Source: Haliotis asinina (taxonomy: Eukaryota; Mollusca; Gastropoda; Lepetellida; Haliotidae). Taken from it: a stretch of 64,000 nucleotides of DNA. The notes under the pieces were generated by a model. It saw nothing but the letters and a program-made list of their open reading frames with translations, was not told the origin of the DNA and searched no databases. This document shows, piece after piece, positions 30,001-40,200 of this stretch. Both the position numbers and the translations under genes were made by a program. Every line of letters starts with the position of its first letter. The stretch's first letter is position 1. Location of the stretch: NCBI RefSeq assembly GCF_037392515.1, contig NC_090287.1, positions 9,283,501 to 9,347,500 on the forward strand, given 5' to 3'.

Positions 30001-32520
30001 GGTGATTGGAAACGACGTTTACAGGGCATCTTCCTTGAGTGGCATATAGAAGCACGCATGTTTGGTAACGGTGTCAGTATGGTTACCGAAACGTCCTATC
30101 TATTGCAATGAAGCAGTAGGCACAAATTCGCATTTGTATTAACGGGTGGCGGGTGGTTACGGTGAATAATTTGCCTTGACAAAAGGTGTAAGAAATCCCC
30201 TCAGAACCAGTAAAACACTTAGAAGTCTGATATTTTCCATAATTTGTGTTCAGCAAAAAGGCAAAGGCAAGACAAGATACAAAAGATTCACAAAAGAGGT
30301 TTCATGTACAATGCAACTGAATCAAATCTAAAGTAATGGGTCACAAATATAATGTCAACTCAAGTCTTGGTGGTTATGAAGGTCAAGCGTTGACGGAGGC
30401 AGGTTGATATAGTCCAGTTAATCTTTCTGTGTCCGGTCTTAGCACACCAACTAGCCTTTATATCCATAGTCATTGATTCAAGAACTTTCGAGCACTTTGC
30501 GACTATCGCCATCAACGTAGAAGCTTGTAGTAGTCTCCCGGAAGTAGGCACAACTAGTCAAAACATTTCGTCAAGAGGAGGTAAGTTTAAACTCTAAAGC
30601 GCTACCTTAAAGCCTGCTGCCAAAATACGAAAAGTGATGAACATTTATTGATACGAAATGAGACCCATTACAACAATCACGCAAAACTTTAAACATTGTG
30701 ACCCAAATAATATTTTTTGGCATTACTGAATTAATAATACAATTTACAGAAAATACACTCTCGAAACAGTGTGTGTGTGTGTGATGGAGAGAGAGTGTGT
30801 GAGTGTGTGTGTGTAGGGGGGGGGGGGGGGGGGTCTAGGCAGCGGGGAGTTAAGGAGTTCGATCCCCCGAACGCCCCTCTGAGTCCGCCAATCATATACA
30901 TGTGTAACGATATGGCTCTGGGTGGCCTGGGAGTAGATTTGACCGTTATACTAATGATGCCAAAGCCATTCGTGTCAATCACACGAAATCATACATGTAT
31001 TTCATTCATGACTGCAAAGTAACCAGTAGCCCAAACTGACATCCGTTGTTGTCTAAGTTTATGATGAGTTTGGGGTGTAGGGTTATGAGCCACGAATAGT
31101 GAATTTATGGAGACCAGTGAGATTCCTCATCTAGTGTGAGTCATACGCGTCATAGGGGCGGTGGACTAGTGGCTAAAGCGTTCGCTCGTCACGCCGAAGA
31201 CTTGGGACTTGGACACGTGTGAACATTTGCTGTCTACATATATTTGAGACCGGCCAGATGTTTGTAAAATCTACACGGCCCATAGGGTTAACTTAAGACA
31301 AAAAAGAATTTGTCTTAAAAAGCTGACCGACAAATAGAAGACTCAGGGAATTTCTATTTATCGTTGCTGGGAATCGCCCCTTAAAGGGAAATTAGCGATT
31401 ACTAACCTTGGGCCCATGCTATTCATAGGTGACTGGGATCGGATGGTTAGACTCTTATTGCTCATGATATCAATCACACTGTCGGTTATCAAATATACCC
31501 CATCACACTGTCGGTTACAAAATATACCCCATCGCACTGTCGGTTATAAAATATACCCCATCGCACTGCCGGTTATCGAATATATCAACTGCCCATTGCT
31601 TTTGACCCCGGAATCACCACTCCTTTGACACTGAACCATTGAAACATTAAGAAATTATACGGATTATTTGAATAGATAATGCTTCACATACTCAAGCTGT
31701 TCCCCAAATTAGTTAACTGCATACATGTAGTATTTCAAGGTTTTAAATTTTAATGTAAATTAATCATGTTTGACCTAGGTCGTGCCGTCATAAATACCAG
31801 GACGTATTGTATCATAAGTAGTTCTTCCCTCCTGTCCAGGCTGTTGTTATAGCTGGTGTTATTTCAGATTGCAGTGAAGGGTATATTTCTGGATTTGGCT
31901 ACCCCGACGGCTACTACAGCATCCAGCCAACGTCTTCATCTACGCCGTTTACGGTGAGATGTGTCATGGCACACGGGGGAAGAACAATTATCCAATACCG
32001 CATGGAGACACCAATTGCCACTCTCGACTTCAACCGGAGTTGGGCTGAATATCGTGACGGTTTCGGGTTGATCAACAAAGATCACTGGCTGGGGCTCGAG
32101 AAAATGTATCACATTTGTAAACCTCGGATCCTTACACTGAAGGTTGAAATGAAATTTGCTGATTATTCATTCAAGCAACAGTTCTACTACAACTTCTATC
32201 TTTCAGGAGAGGCCGACGGTTATCGTATGCACTTTTCGCAAACACGTGGCAACAGCAGGGTGTCATTAGGAGATTGTTTAACTCCGCTAAACGGTTCTGC
32301 GTTCAGCACATATGACAGGGACAACGACAATGATGCCGGAGGTTGTGCAGCCAGATACGAAAGCGGATTTTGATTTGACGCATGCGCAGAATGTAACCCC
32401 AATGGTCGCCTGCTTCGTCCACTGGACGAGAAACGAACTAATGTTTCGTCAGAGGTGTCCTGGACACATGACCTTGGGGTCAAGGTACCCCACAGAATGA
32501 TAATGTGGTTATCAGTGTGA
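17717..32520 (+). CDS. Secreted PAN/apple-EGF-fibrinogen-like protein, three exons, interrupted by TGA
   Basis: Exon 1 (17717-18040) encodes a signal peptide (the Met at 17753 gives MYILCYILVILLAPVCA) and a PAN/apple-like module (TSCPGHIMKSEYISLT..CGSRCSESDSCKSF..CRL). Exon 2 (20567-20663) is an EGF-like module (ECENGG..CQCVNGYVGTKCE). Exon 3 (31868 onward) is a fibrinogen-related domain (SEGYISGFGYPDGYYSI, DFNRSWAEYRDGFG, STYDRDNDND). Intron phases match: 0 between exons 1 and 2, 1 between exons 2 and 3. A TGA at 32371-32373 replaces the second Trp of the usual WW pair. The same frame then stays open for 48 codons (FDACAECNPNGRLL..) to TGA at 32518-32520, ten bases before AATAAA. Fibrinogen-domain proteins are often lectins in mollusc immunity. 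The 11-kb second intron is filled with repeats. Confidence 0.72.
18687..18751. repeat. Hairpin, about 28-bp arms
   Basis: ACAGATTCTTGTACCGTTGT..AAGTATA is mirrored by TATACTTGAGAACGG..AATCTGT around a 6-8 base loop, with mismatches. Confidence 0.7.
18990..19162 (+). mobile_element. Family A SINE (diverged) in intron 1
   Basis: GCGGTGAGGTAGCCTAGTGC..AAAGCGCTCGCTCGTGACGC with a B-box-like GGGTTCTATTCC and a CTCACCCACTCG tail. Confidence 0.75.
19600..19910 (-). mobile_element. Tc1-like transposase N-terminal fragment
   Basis: The minus strand encodes NSRTVRNRLRKYNIRTQRH, a helix-turn-helix and linker typical of Tc1-family DNA-binding domains, followed by degenerate sequence and a stop. The rest of the transposase is missing. 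It includes a 46-bp tandem duplication (19601-19646 and 19647-19692). Confidence 0.6.
19601..19692. repeat. 46-bp tandem duplication
   Basis: ATCTGAGCCTTCCAGACCTC.. occurs twice, at 19601 and 19647, nearly identically. Confidence 0.9.
20567..20663 (+). CDS. Exon 2, EGF-like domain
   Basis: Pyrimidine-rich acceptor ending TTAG (20563-20566) and a strong donor GTAAGT (20664). Encodes TSECENGGILQPDSSCQCVN and GYVGTKCERLMR; CxCxxGYxGxxC is the second half of an EGF fold. Phase 0 in, phase 1 out. Confidence 0.72.
20697..20880 (+). mobile_element. Family B tail fragment followed by a family B head fragment
   Basis: A tail-like piece (ATATGACTGCAATATTG..ACTCACTCACTC, to 20762) sits just before a head piece (GACCCGCGAAGGTCCAGGG, 20770-20880), a tandem arrangement of two partial copies. 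Confidence 0.7.
21824..22050 (-). repeat. Inverted repeat arm, left
   Basis: The reverse complement matches 27690-27917 at roughly 80 percent by eye, sharing AAGTCATGAAGGGTTTTCTA and TGCATTCAGTG. See the right arm. Confidence 0.75.
22709..23638. repeat. 62-bp satellite array, 15 copies
   Basis: Exactly 15 head-to-tail 62-bp units starting CGTCAGAGATGCAAGCTGTA. The units are almost identical, differing at a few sites (GAACACC versus GAAAACC, one GAGCGAAC, one TTGAATCG, one ACTGAC). 62 is not a multiple of 3 and the unit contains stops, so it is not coding. It sits in intron 2 of the PAN-EGF-fibrinogen gene. Confidence 0.97.
24571..25867 (-). mobile_element. Tc1-like DNA transposon, nearly whole, 1297 bp
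   Basis: Terminal inverted repeats of about 26 bp (CAGTATGGTTCAAAATTATT at the left; the right end ends GAACCAGACTA) are flanked by TA duplications at 24569-24570 and 25868-25869. The transposase frame runs on the minus strand from ATG at 25674 to the stop at 24694 with no frameshift. Confidence 0.92.
24694..25674 (-). pseudogene. Tc1-like transposase with two in-frame stops
   Basis: DD34E catalytic triad: TDES, QQDYDPKHTAK, and PDLNPIENIWG with 34 residues between the second Asp and the Glu. The N-terminal DNA-binding part (MSAEDKRRLIFELCNQGIDD..) is in the same frame but has TAA at 25567-25569 and TAA at 25453-25455. The downstream 240-residue catalytic part is uninterrupted. The second catalytic block reads QDYDPKHTA where QDNDPKHTA is usual. 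It probably does not make active enzyme. Confidence 0.9.
25996..26205 (-). pseudogene. C-terminal fragment of a second Tc1-like transposase
   Basis: The minus strand encodes NSMEHV, then DKVNRRPRRLPYPQDD.., LERMWRDIPQAFLAHLIGSA and DGGHTRY, ending TGA. The order matches the ExxW..IP..F..SM..R..GG.TRY end of Tc1-family transposases. A TGA stands where HVW(D/N) is expected. It is a different family from the neighbouring 24571 element. Confidence 0.7.
26230..26375 (+). repeat. Lone copy of the foldback arm seen at 35.6-36.2 kb
   Basis: Shares AAACATGGGGTA.., ATGGGAGTGTACCTTTGATG and ATTTTTCGATCCGAA with 36080-36245. Confidence 0.75.
27530..27917 (+). repeat. Inverted repeat arm, right, tandemly duplicated
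   Basis: Two diverged tandem copies (27530-27685 and 27690-27917) share GTCAAGCAGGCTGAAATGAC/CAGGGTGAAATGAC, AACTAGACT..TCATGACAGT and TTTACTTTTGTTT. The second is the inverted partner of 21824-22050. Confidence 0.7.
27920..29050. other. Intronic DNA without recognised features
   Basis: Within intron 2 of the PAN-EGF-fibrinogen gene; nothing recognised. Confidence 0.5.
29055..29161 (-). mobile_element. Family A SINE fragment
   Basis: Minus-oriented: TAGGCCTCACACGTTGTACC..CGAACACGGGTCTTCG..CGAACGCTTTATCCACTGGGCTACCCCACCG. The CTCA tail is not recognisable. Confidence 0.8.
30771..30833. repeat. (GT)n/GA-rich tract ending in an 18-G homopolymer
   Basis: GT and GA dinucleotides followed by 18 consecutive G (30816-30833). 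Prone to polymerase slippage and G-quadruplex formation. Confidence 0.95.
31155..31215 (+). mobile_element. Family A SINE 5' fragment
   Basis: GGGGCGGTGGACTAGTGGCT..AAAGCGTTCGCTCGTCACGCCGAAGACTTGGGA; cut before the B box. Confidence 0.75.
31477..31590. repeat. 29-bp tandem repeat, about 4 copies
   Basis: CACTGTCGGTTATCAAATAT..ACCCCATCA repeats at 31477, 31506, 31535 and 31564, the last copy diverged. About 270 bp upstream of the fibrinogen exon. Confidence 0.9.
31868..32520 (+). CDS. Exon 3, fibrinogen-related domain with in-frame TGA
   Basis: Acceptor ATTTCAG ends at 31867; phase 1 entry gives D-CSEGYISG. Fibrinogen-domain landmarks: TVRCVMAHGGRTIIQYR, DFNRSWAEYRDGFG, HWLGLEKMYHIC, FYLSGEADGYRM, STYDRDNDND, GGCAARYESGF. 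TGA at 32371-32373, then FDACAECNPNGRLL and a terminal WTHDLG..MIMWLSV in the same frame, ending TGA 32518-32520. Loss of the last 48 residues would remove the carboxy lobe of the domain, including a conserved cysteine. Confidence 0.8.
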
Positions 32521-32529
32521 TTTCAGACA

Positions 32530-32535
32530 AATAAA
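32530..32535 (+). terminator. Poly(A) signal of the fibrinogen-like gene
   Basis: AATAAA ten bases after the second TGA. Confidence 0.7.
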
Positions 32536-34403
32536 AACAAGATTTTCGTATAGTCTGACTTTAAAAATGTAAAGGTGCGAGCAATAAAAAACATCTGGAA
32601 GCCGGATACCTAAAAAGGGCACACATCGAAGAAATGTTTGTGTCCAGTCTGGGTTTACTCAAAGTTCAAGATCTTTTGTCATTCCTCTAGGTGCCTAGAC
32701 CTGTTGATAGTGTCTGCAGTTGATCTTAACGCAGATAGATGTCGTATCAGAATACGTTTCCATAAGACTGAAAACTGTTTAATGTCTTCCCTCGAAATCT
32801 ATGATATACATCTGCCAAACCAGGGCGATGGCTGATGTCAGGCTGAACGACAAGATGAATACGTCTTTATTTTCAGGTTGAGTTTTTCACTTTCTTTTTT
32901 TTTTAAATTAGGGACAGCCTCTACTATGATAATATCTATTGTTTACACGAAATGATGGCATTGATGGACATTGTAGGGATTAATGCAACATGGAACTCGC
33001 AGACCATTCACCTCCAGTTCTCGTTTGAACGTTAACATAATGCAATGGTACACCATTGTGTGGAACTGGCTCCAATGTTTCACATTGGTGCTCAGCAAAA
33101 GCCCCAACCTAAAATACGCAAACTATCAAAATTCGAAACTAGAACTTTTAAACATAAAATGTTCCCACAGGCATATATGCCCAAAGTTCTCTGTCGCCTG
33201 AACGCCTCGGGTTTCATTCTGTCGTATTATAAAATTAGATCATCCTCGCTACCGCAAAACAGGATCTGAGTTACGGGTCACCTAAGAACAACCTTAGTCA
33301 AACTTTGACAAAAACAGTGAAATGACAAAAAAGAATTCAATATTAGCCTATTACAAAGCAGCCTTCTCAAGATATAAGGCGCTAAATGTTTATTTATTTA
33401 TACACGGCGTTTCTGGGATAATGCCTTCCCTTTCATCAGGTGAATAGTTACAGAGTTATATATAGTATGTACGAGAGGTCACAGAGTCGGTTTTACAAAG
33501 GTATTACAAGAAGACACAGAGTTGTATCTACAGTAGATTAGCGAGGGAATGAAGTTAAACTAGGGTATACAGTACATGATGTTTGTACAACATGTTTACA
33601 TAGAGTGAATGACCATACATGAAGCCAGTAACGTATACAGTAATGGAAATTGGGATGTGCAATAATATTCGACTGTGATACACAGCATATTTAGGTAAAC
33701 ACCATTGTTCAACGAAATCAGTTAATGCACCAGGTTGTGGGAAGGCAGACACCCTGGTCCTATTCAGCTCAGATCTAGCACGTTTGATGTGAGTGGCTTC
33801 CATTTATTTCAGTTTACGCCAGGTGGTAATGTTCATGGCTAAGATTTTTGTGTGTTGGTAGCTGATGGTGTGGTATTACTCTCTCATTTTATGAAATACT
33901 GTTCAAACATTCACTGGAACATCCACTCAATATTTCACGAACGAGGTAAGTTACCGCTTGTCTGTAAACCCTGTCGAAACAGACGTAAAATACTTTCATG
34001 TTTCCGGTTACTTTTTTTAAACGAGAAAACGTGTTGTGTCATTTGTCCTCCGGTAATGGTGTGAACCTGGACTGGTTGAGGACTTTGCAAAAATGCGTGT
34101 GCGGTGCCGCTGCAGTGTGTGCGTGCTGAAAGAACATTACAAGAGGCAGAGTGAGATATTATATATGTGTATTAAACAGTTTTGGTGGATGTTTCAAAGT
34201 TGCGAAAAGCTGCATGAAGCAAAACGAAAGATATTAAAATCATGACAGTTATTCAAAAACAAAACTTTTATGCTCTGGAAGTAATGTATACATCATGTAC
34301 ATATTGTATTTCCTAGTATTACGTGTAAGATATGTGTGTCAGGTCCAGCCTTTCTTGCTTGTCTCGTTCTGTGTTTTAGAACGCTGATATCGTTCTCGGT
34401 AGG
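32536..34403. other. Intergenic DNA, no gene recognised
   Basis: Only short open frames without recognisable similarity. Confidence 0.5.
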
Positions 34404-34416
34404 TCACTTATATCAA

Positions 34417-34679
34417 CCCGTGAAGGTCCCGGGGTAGAATAGGCCTTCAGCAACCCATGCTTGCCATAAAAGGCGACTCAGCTTGTCGTAAGAGGCGACT
34501 AACGGGATCGGGTGGTCAGGCTCGCTGACTTGGTTGACACATGTCATCGGTTCCCAATTGCGCAGATCGATGCTAATGTTGTTGATCACTGGATTGTCTG
34601 GTCTAGACTCGATTATTTTCAGACCGCCGCCATATAGCTGGAATATTGCTGAGTGCGGCGTAAAACTAAACTCACTCAC
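34417..34679 (+). mobile_element. Family B element, best-preserved copy
   Basis: Complete from CCCGTGAAGGTCCCGGGG to ACTAAACTCACTCAC. A 13-bp target duplication TCACTTATATCAA occurs at 34404-34416 and 34680-34692. Likely a recent insertion and a good family reference. Confidence 0.92.
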
Positions 34680-35582
34680 TCACTTATATCAAATCTGTAT
34701 TTGTGTGAAAATATTTCACATCTCAGATCTAGCTGTACTCTACCTCACGTACATACAGAATAAAGTAAAAACAACGATGTAAGCACAAATCCGTTCGGTG
34801 TAACGCATTCAGTCACGCAAACAACAAATATGAGTCTGGTTTATTGAAAGATATAACCATGAAAAGCCGTTCTCAAATATTTACCCAATTTAAAAGTAGT
34901 GTCCAGATTGATAAAGGAAACATGGTATATTTCAAAATGCCAAGGCATACCAGAATAAATCGTTTACTTATAATAAGCGTTATTTCATGCTTGTAGTTCC
35001 TTTAACCGGTATAGCTGCATAACGGGTGATAAAGTACCGGGGATAATAATATGATGTAAATGATTTTTTGGATATAGAATTCATTACTGGTGTTATCAAT
35101 ATTCATTAAAGTTTATCATATTTCCATACCGTCTTTTATAATACGAGCAAAATTGGAATCTGGATAGAAAGCAGTCTACACTTTTTGAGTTATGCTGTTG
35201 TGTAAGTAATATGCCAGATATCACACGGATTTCCTAACCTAGCACTTCATGCCTTGGGTGTTACAATATGAGAGTTACAGTTAAATCTAAAGGGGAGGTA
35301 ATTGAGTGGATAGGAGTAGATATAGGAGTAATTGTTGACTTGGGGAAATGGTAATACATGCACATGGTAATTCCGTGAGAAGAACACTGTATACGGTACA
35401 TATCCTGTTTCGGGTGCTTTCAGGATATCCTACCATCTCTGGAACACATATGGAGGATTCTGTTATTACCGCTTAACTACCTATCGCCACAGTTGTTTCG
35501 CGAGTGGACTGCGTTTGTTTACATTTGAGATGCAATTCCTTCAAATTTGACATAATTCCTTCCATTACTTAGGAGGGCCTGA

Positions 35583-36211
35583 TATTTTTCATGTCAAAAC
35601 AATATATCGCCACGATCAAAGGTACACTCCCATTTCTTCACCAGGTTGTGCTCTCGCATTTCAAACCCCATGTTTAGTCATTAACCACGTGAAATATGTT
35701 TTATTCAACATTTAAGCACAACTCGTGGTATATCATACCGTTCTTCGCCTCCTTCCACGCCTTCCCCTTCCAGCTTCCAGATCAACGGAGTGAAGGAACG
35801 GGAGAGTATTATTCTATATGGAATACTAACAGTTATCTACCCTGCATCATTCACCCCTTACGCCTTAAGTGTTTTATGTAGAATAATTGTTACGAAAATT
35901 CTAACAATAGCGACGGCAGATAAGGCAAATATACTCCAACAGGTTCACGAAAAAATTAGGCAATATTAGGCAATTTCTGCTTTTTCTTTTTCCGTCACTA
36001 AGTTCATCTGGAAGCTGGCAGGGGTAATGGTGGCGAAGAACGATCTGAAAACCACTGGAGTCGCTTAAAATGTTGAATAAAACATATTTCACGAGACTAA
36101 TTACTAAACACGGGGTATGACATGTGAGAGCCACAGCCATGTGAGGAAATGGGAGTGTGGGCGGGAGTGTACCTTTGATGTTGGAGATATTTTCGTTTGA
36201 CATGAAAAATA
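35583..36211. mobile_element. Foldback element with ~225-bp inverted arms
   Basis: The left arm (35583-about 35805) and right arm (about 35985-36211) are diverged reverse complements, sharing ACCTTTGATC/GATCAAAGGT.., TGAATAAAACATATTTCACG, and CAGCTTCCAGAT..GTTCTTCGCC. The ~180-bp centre has no ORF. Non-autonomous DNA transposon type. Confidence 0.78.
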
Positions 36212-36739
36212 TTTTTCGATCCGAAACGAGGAACGTACGTTGACAAACTTTGCTCGCTTCGCTCGAGCATATAGTAGACTTGTCATATTCTCTATGCTGC
36301 GCAATCCCATTAGCGCTACAGTTTGCCTGTGAACTGACATTGGTGGTAGCGCTCCTTTCTGGAACAGAACTAAAATCCCTTTAAATAATCTCTTCCTCTT
36401 TGACATATACATTTACACACCAAAACATTTGACATAATCATAACTAGAAGATATATTCATGAAGAGTATTATGTTCTTGCAGGAGATACCGATGACCCAT
36501 TTGTGACCAACTTGTGTTATTCCAACACAAGTCCCCGAATACAACAATAAACTGAAAACAAACTGAATAATAACAACTCAAAATACAGAAAATATATATT
36601 ATTTAATGATTCCTCATAGAAATACAAAAACAATTTGGGAGTGGTGCACTTTACTGGGCGCAAATTTTCCAATTTTTTTTCGGATGGATATACTCGCACC
36701 AAAGGTAAGCCAGCCATAACCTTTATTCACTAACCCTAA

Positions 36740-36826
36740 GAATCTAGAAGGGGGTGCCCAAAGGCTAAAGATCTAGAAGGGGGTGCCCAAGGGATAAGGA
36801 TCTAGAAGGTGCCCAAGGGCTAAGGA
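36740..36826. repeat. ~29-bp tandem repeat, three copies
   Basis: ATCTAGAAGGGGGTGCCCAA..GGCTAAAG repeated at 36740, 36769 and 36799; the third copy is shorter. Confidence 0.9.
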
Positions 36827-37145
36827 TACAGCAGCGCGCTCATTAGCAAGTGCTCAGCAGTTCCCAGGTAGCACGCCCAGTAAACTGCACTCCAGCCAAC
36901 AATTGTAGAAAACATGTGGATATACTATATATACATACACGAATGAAAAGACTTATTGTGCGTTGGTGAAGAGGTAGAATCCATTTGAAACAATTAAGAA
37001 TGTTCCGTAGAGTGTATCGTGATCGAGCGCTCTTATATTTTCAATATTTACATGTAACACAGATGTGGAGAATGTATCTCATATCAAGCAACGAAGTAGT
37101 GCCTGAACATTCCTTGAGCAAATGCTGAACAGGGAAAATCCCAGT

Positions 37146-37217
37146 CTACATGACAACGATGTCACCACATTGGTAGAAGGTTGGAGGAGCTTTTGGGTTC
37201 ATTGTCACATACTGCGT
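37146..37217 (-). CDS. Exon 5, terminal
   Basis: Encodes TQYVTMNPKAPPTFYQCGDI and VVM then TAG (37146-37148). Confidence 0.8.
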   Translation of the reverse strand, partial: TQYVTMNPKAPPTFYQCGDIVVM

Positions 37218-40200
37218 CTGAAATACAGGTAGGTATACAGTTATCACTGTATCTACTTGATCAGTTTTGACATATACACACAGTTAGTTACCGAAGGTTG
37301 GGTCGGGGATATGTGCTTACACTTATACACCCGTACAGATGAGCAATGACATGACACAAGGCTAATACATACCTGAAGAATATAACCTTTACCGGGCCTG
37401 AAATGTGTGAAAAGAAAGTTAGCAGAGAACATTATTTATAAGATAACAACACTTCTGTACTCAACATAGTGACCTGTAGCCTTCAGTTTGTGTTCTTGGA
37501 GATCATTCATCTGTATTTAACCCATATAATACAATGAGTACATGTTGGTGAGCACATGGGTAAAGGGTAATGGTTGCAAATCACTGGCACTACATCATTG
37601 GTTTGATATTCCGATGCCATTCATAAAGTGACTGCATTATACACCAAAACCTCCAAAACGTCTATTTATATGACAAAGATAAAAAATATGCATTAAGTCC
37701 CATATTTATTCCTGATAATGATTTTAGAAAACTAAAAGAGCACTCTGATTATCATCTCTTTTAATATATAGTTACATCTTTCTAATTTAGCTTCCACAAA
37801 ATTTCTTTCTTTCTTTCAAAGTCGGATGCCTTGTCCACATGACCAAAGAGGTTATAACCCTCTCAGCAAGCTCACAAGGTAAGGATGTCATCTGTGTGAT
37901 GACTCCATGCCCTGCTACACATACACTTGTTCATGTACAGAGATTAGACACAGGCGGTGCTGTTACAACCTTGTGTGCATTTCATAGAGTGCCAGTTACA
38001 CATGTATGAGGAATGTATAGGAATATACAAGAATATCACCATCATTCTCTGTCATCATATAAAATATTCCGGAATGATTTACTGAGTTCAGTACTGACAA
38101 CATTCTACCAGAGACTTTTCAATCCCAGACATTGGTGCACTAGCTGGTCTACAGTGGGCCTTGGCCCGGTGGATGCAGATTTACATACCTGACAACTGGT
38201 ATAGTGATGTTCACAGAGAAAAGTGAGAGTGAGGGCTGGCCCATGTCAGGTATTCTCACCAGCTCAGTCAGGTTCATTGTCTCCACACCAAACATGACAG
38301 AGAAGTGGCCCTGGAAGATCACAACTCCATGATAACTGGAGATACCGGTAGGGAATCAGTGGTGGACACTGGCTGGCAAGTTGGATCAGCCATGAAAGCC
38401 AGGTGTTTGCAATCTGGCTAAATATGTTTTGTTCCAACACAATTTGCTAAAAAAGTGTTTGTATGTTGATATACAACCATACATAAACATATCATACGAT
38501 CAAATACCAATTTACCATATGCCATACAATCATACAGCAATATACTGTACAATCACACATCAGTATACTATACAATCACACATCAACATTACTATACAGT
38601 CTAAAGAAACTAAGGTCTAAATGTTCAAAAGGTATGTGCAAATGTCAAGTTTCTTGCTATGGTAACCTGTGTTCTGATTGGTCAGTTGAAAGATTTAGTT
38701 GAGGCAACTTTCTACTAGGGTTTGTTAGACTCAGAATAGATGTGTAACGAATAATATTGAGCTTAATACTAGACAATCATACATCAATATACTATACAAC
38801 CATACATCAATATACCATACAACCATACATCAATTTATTACACAACCATACATCAATATACTATACAATCATACATCAATATACTATCCAACCATAGATC
38901 AATTTACTATACAACCATACATCAATATACTATACAACCATACATCAATATACTATACAACCATACATCAATATACTATACAGCAATACATCAATTTACT
39001 ATACAACCATACATCAATATACTACACAACCATACATCAATATACTATACAACCATACATCAATATACTATACAGCAATACATCAATTTACTATACAACC
39101 ATACATCAATATACTATACAACCATACATCAATATACTATACAATCATACATCAATATACTATCCAACCATACATCAATTTACTCTACCCATACATCAAT
39201 ATACTATACAACCATACATCAATATACTATCCAACCATACATCAATATACTATACAATCATACATCAATATACTATCCAACCATACATCAATTTACTCTA
39301 CCCATAGATCAATTTACTATACAACCATACATCAATATACTATACAACCATACATCAATATACTATCCAACCATACATCAATTTACTCTACCCATAGATC
39401 AATTTACTATACAATCATACATCAATATACTATACAACCATACATCAATATACTATACAATCATACATCAATATACTATACAACCATACATCAATATACT
39501 ATACAACCATACATCAATTTACTATACAACCATACATCAATATACTATACAACCATACATCAATATACTATACAATAAATGTATAGGCCATAGTTTCTCC
39601 AAAATACAGAAATATGAAGACAGCAAGGCTCATACGGGTGAAGGTGAAAGGGCACCTGTCATTAACACTTACTGGTGTTGCTTTAACCCAGTGGTCAAGG
39701 TTCTTTTGAAAGGTCACTGTGAAGTTTTGGCCTTTGCTGAAAGTAAGTTGGTCCGAATCAGTAAACTAAATGTCAGAAAATACCAACTTGAAAACTGGAA
39801 TGAAAACATATCACAAATGTGTCAGAAATATAATATTTACCTTGTCCTGTTAAAAGTAATCAAGCTGCTTATCCTGATCAAGACCGGTTAATGTTTTGCA
39901 CCAACAATCTAATTACACCAGATGGTTTGTCACTTCACCCTGGCTTTCTTGGTTACATCCTATTCTGTCTACAATCCCAATTTGCCAACATCCCAGTTTG
40001 CCTACAAAAATTACTGTAGGCAGATTGGGAAATGGTTTTTTACCTATAAATAATGGAAGAACCTGTTTACCAGTCACTGAAGGGTGTGTTGTTTGGTTTG
40101 GGGAAAAGGAAATTAATGCAGTTTCACTTAAAGGTGAAATTATTGGGAAGACCTTTCATCATTCATGTTAAATGACAAAGGTTACCATTTAGAATTTCTC

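Noticed and set aside
34413-34679. 88-codon minus-strand ORF
   Set aside because: It lies entirely within a family B SINE copy; similar ORFs appear at other copies (2563, 11860).
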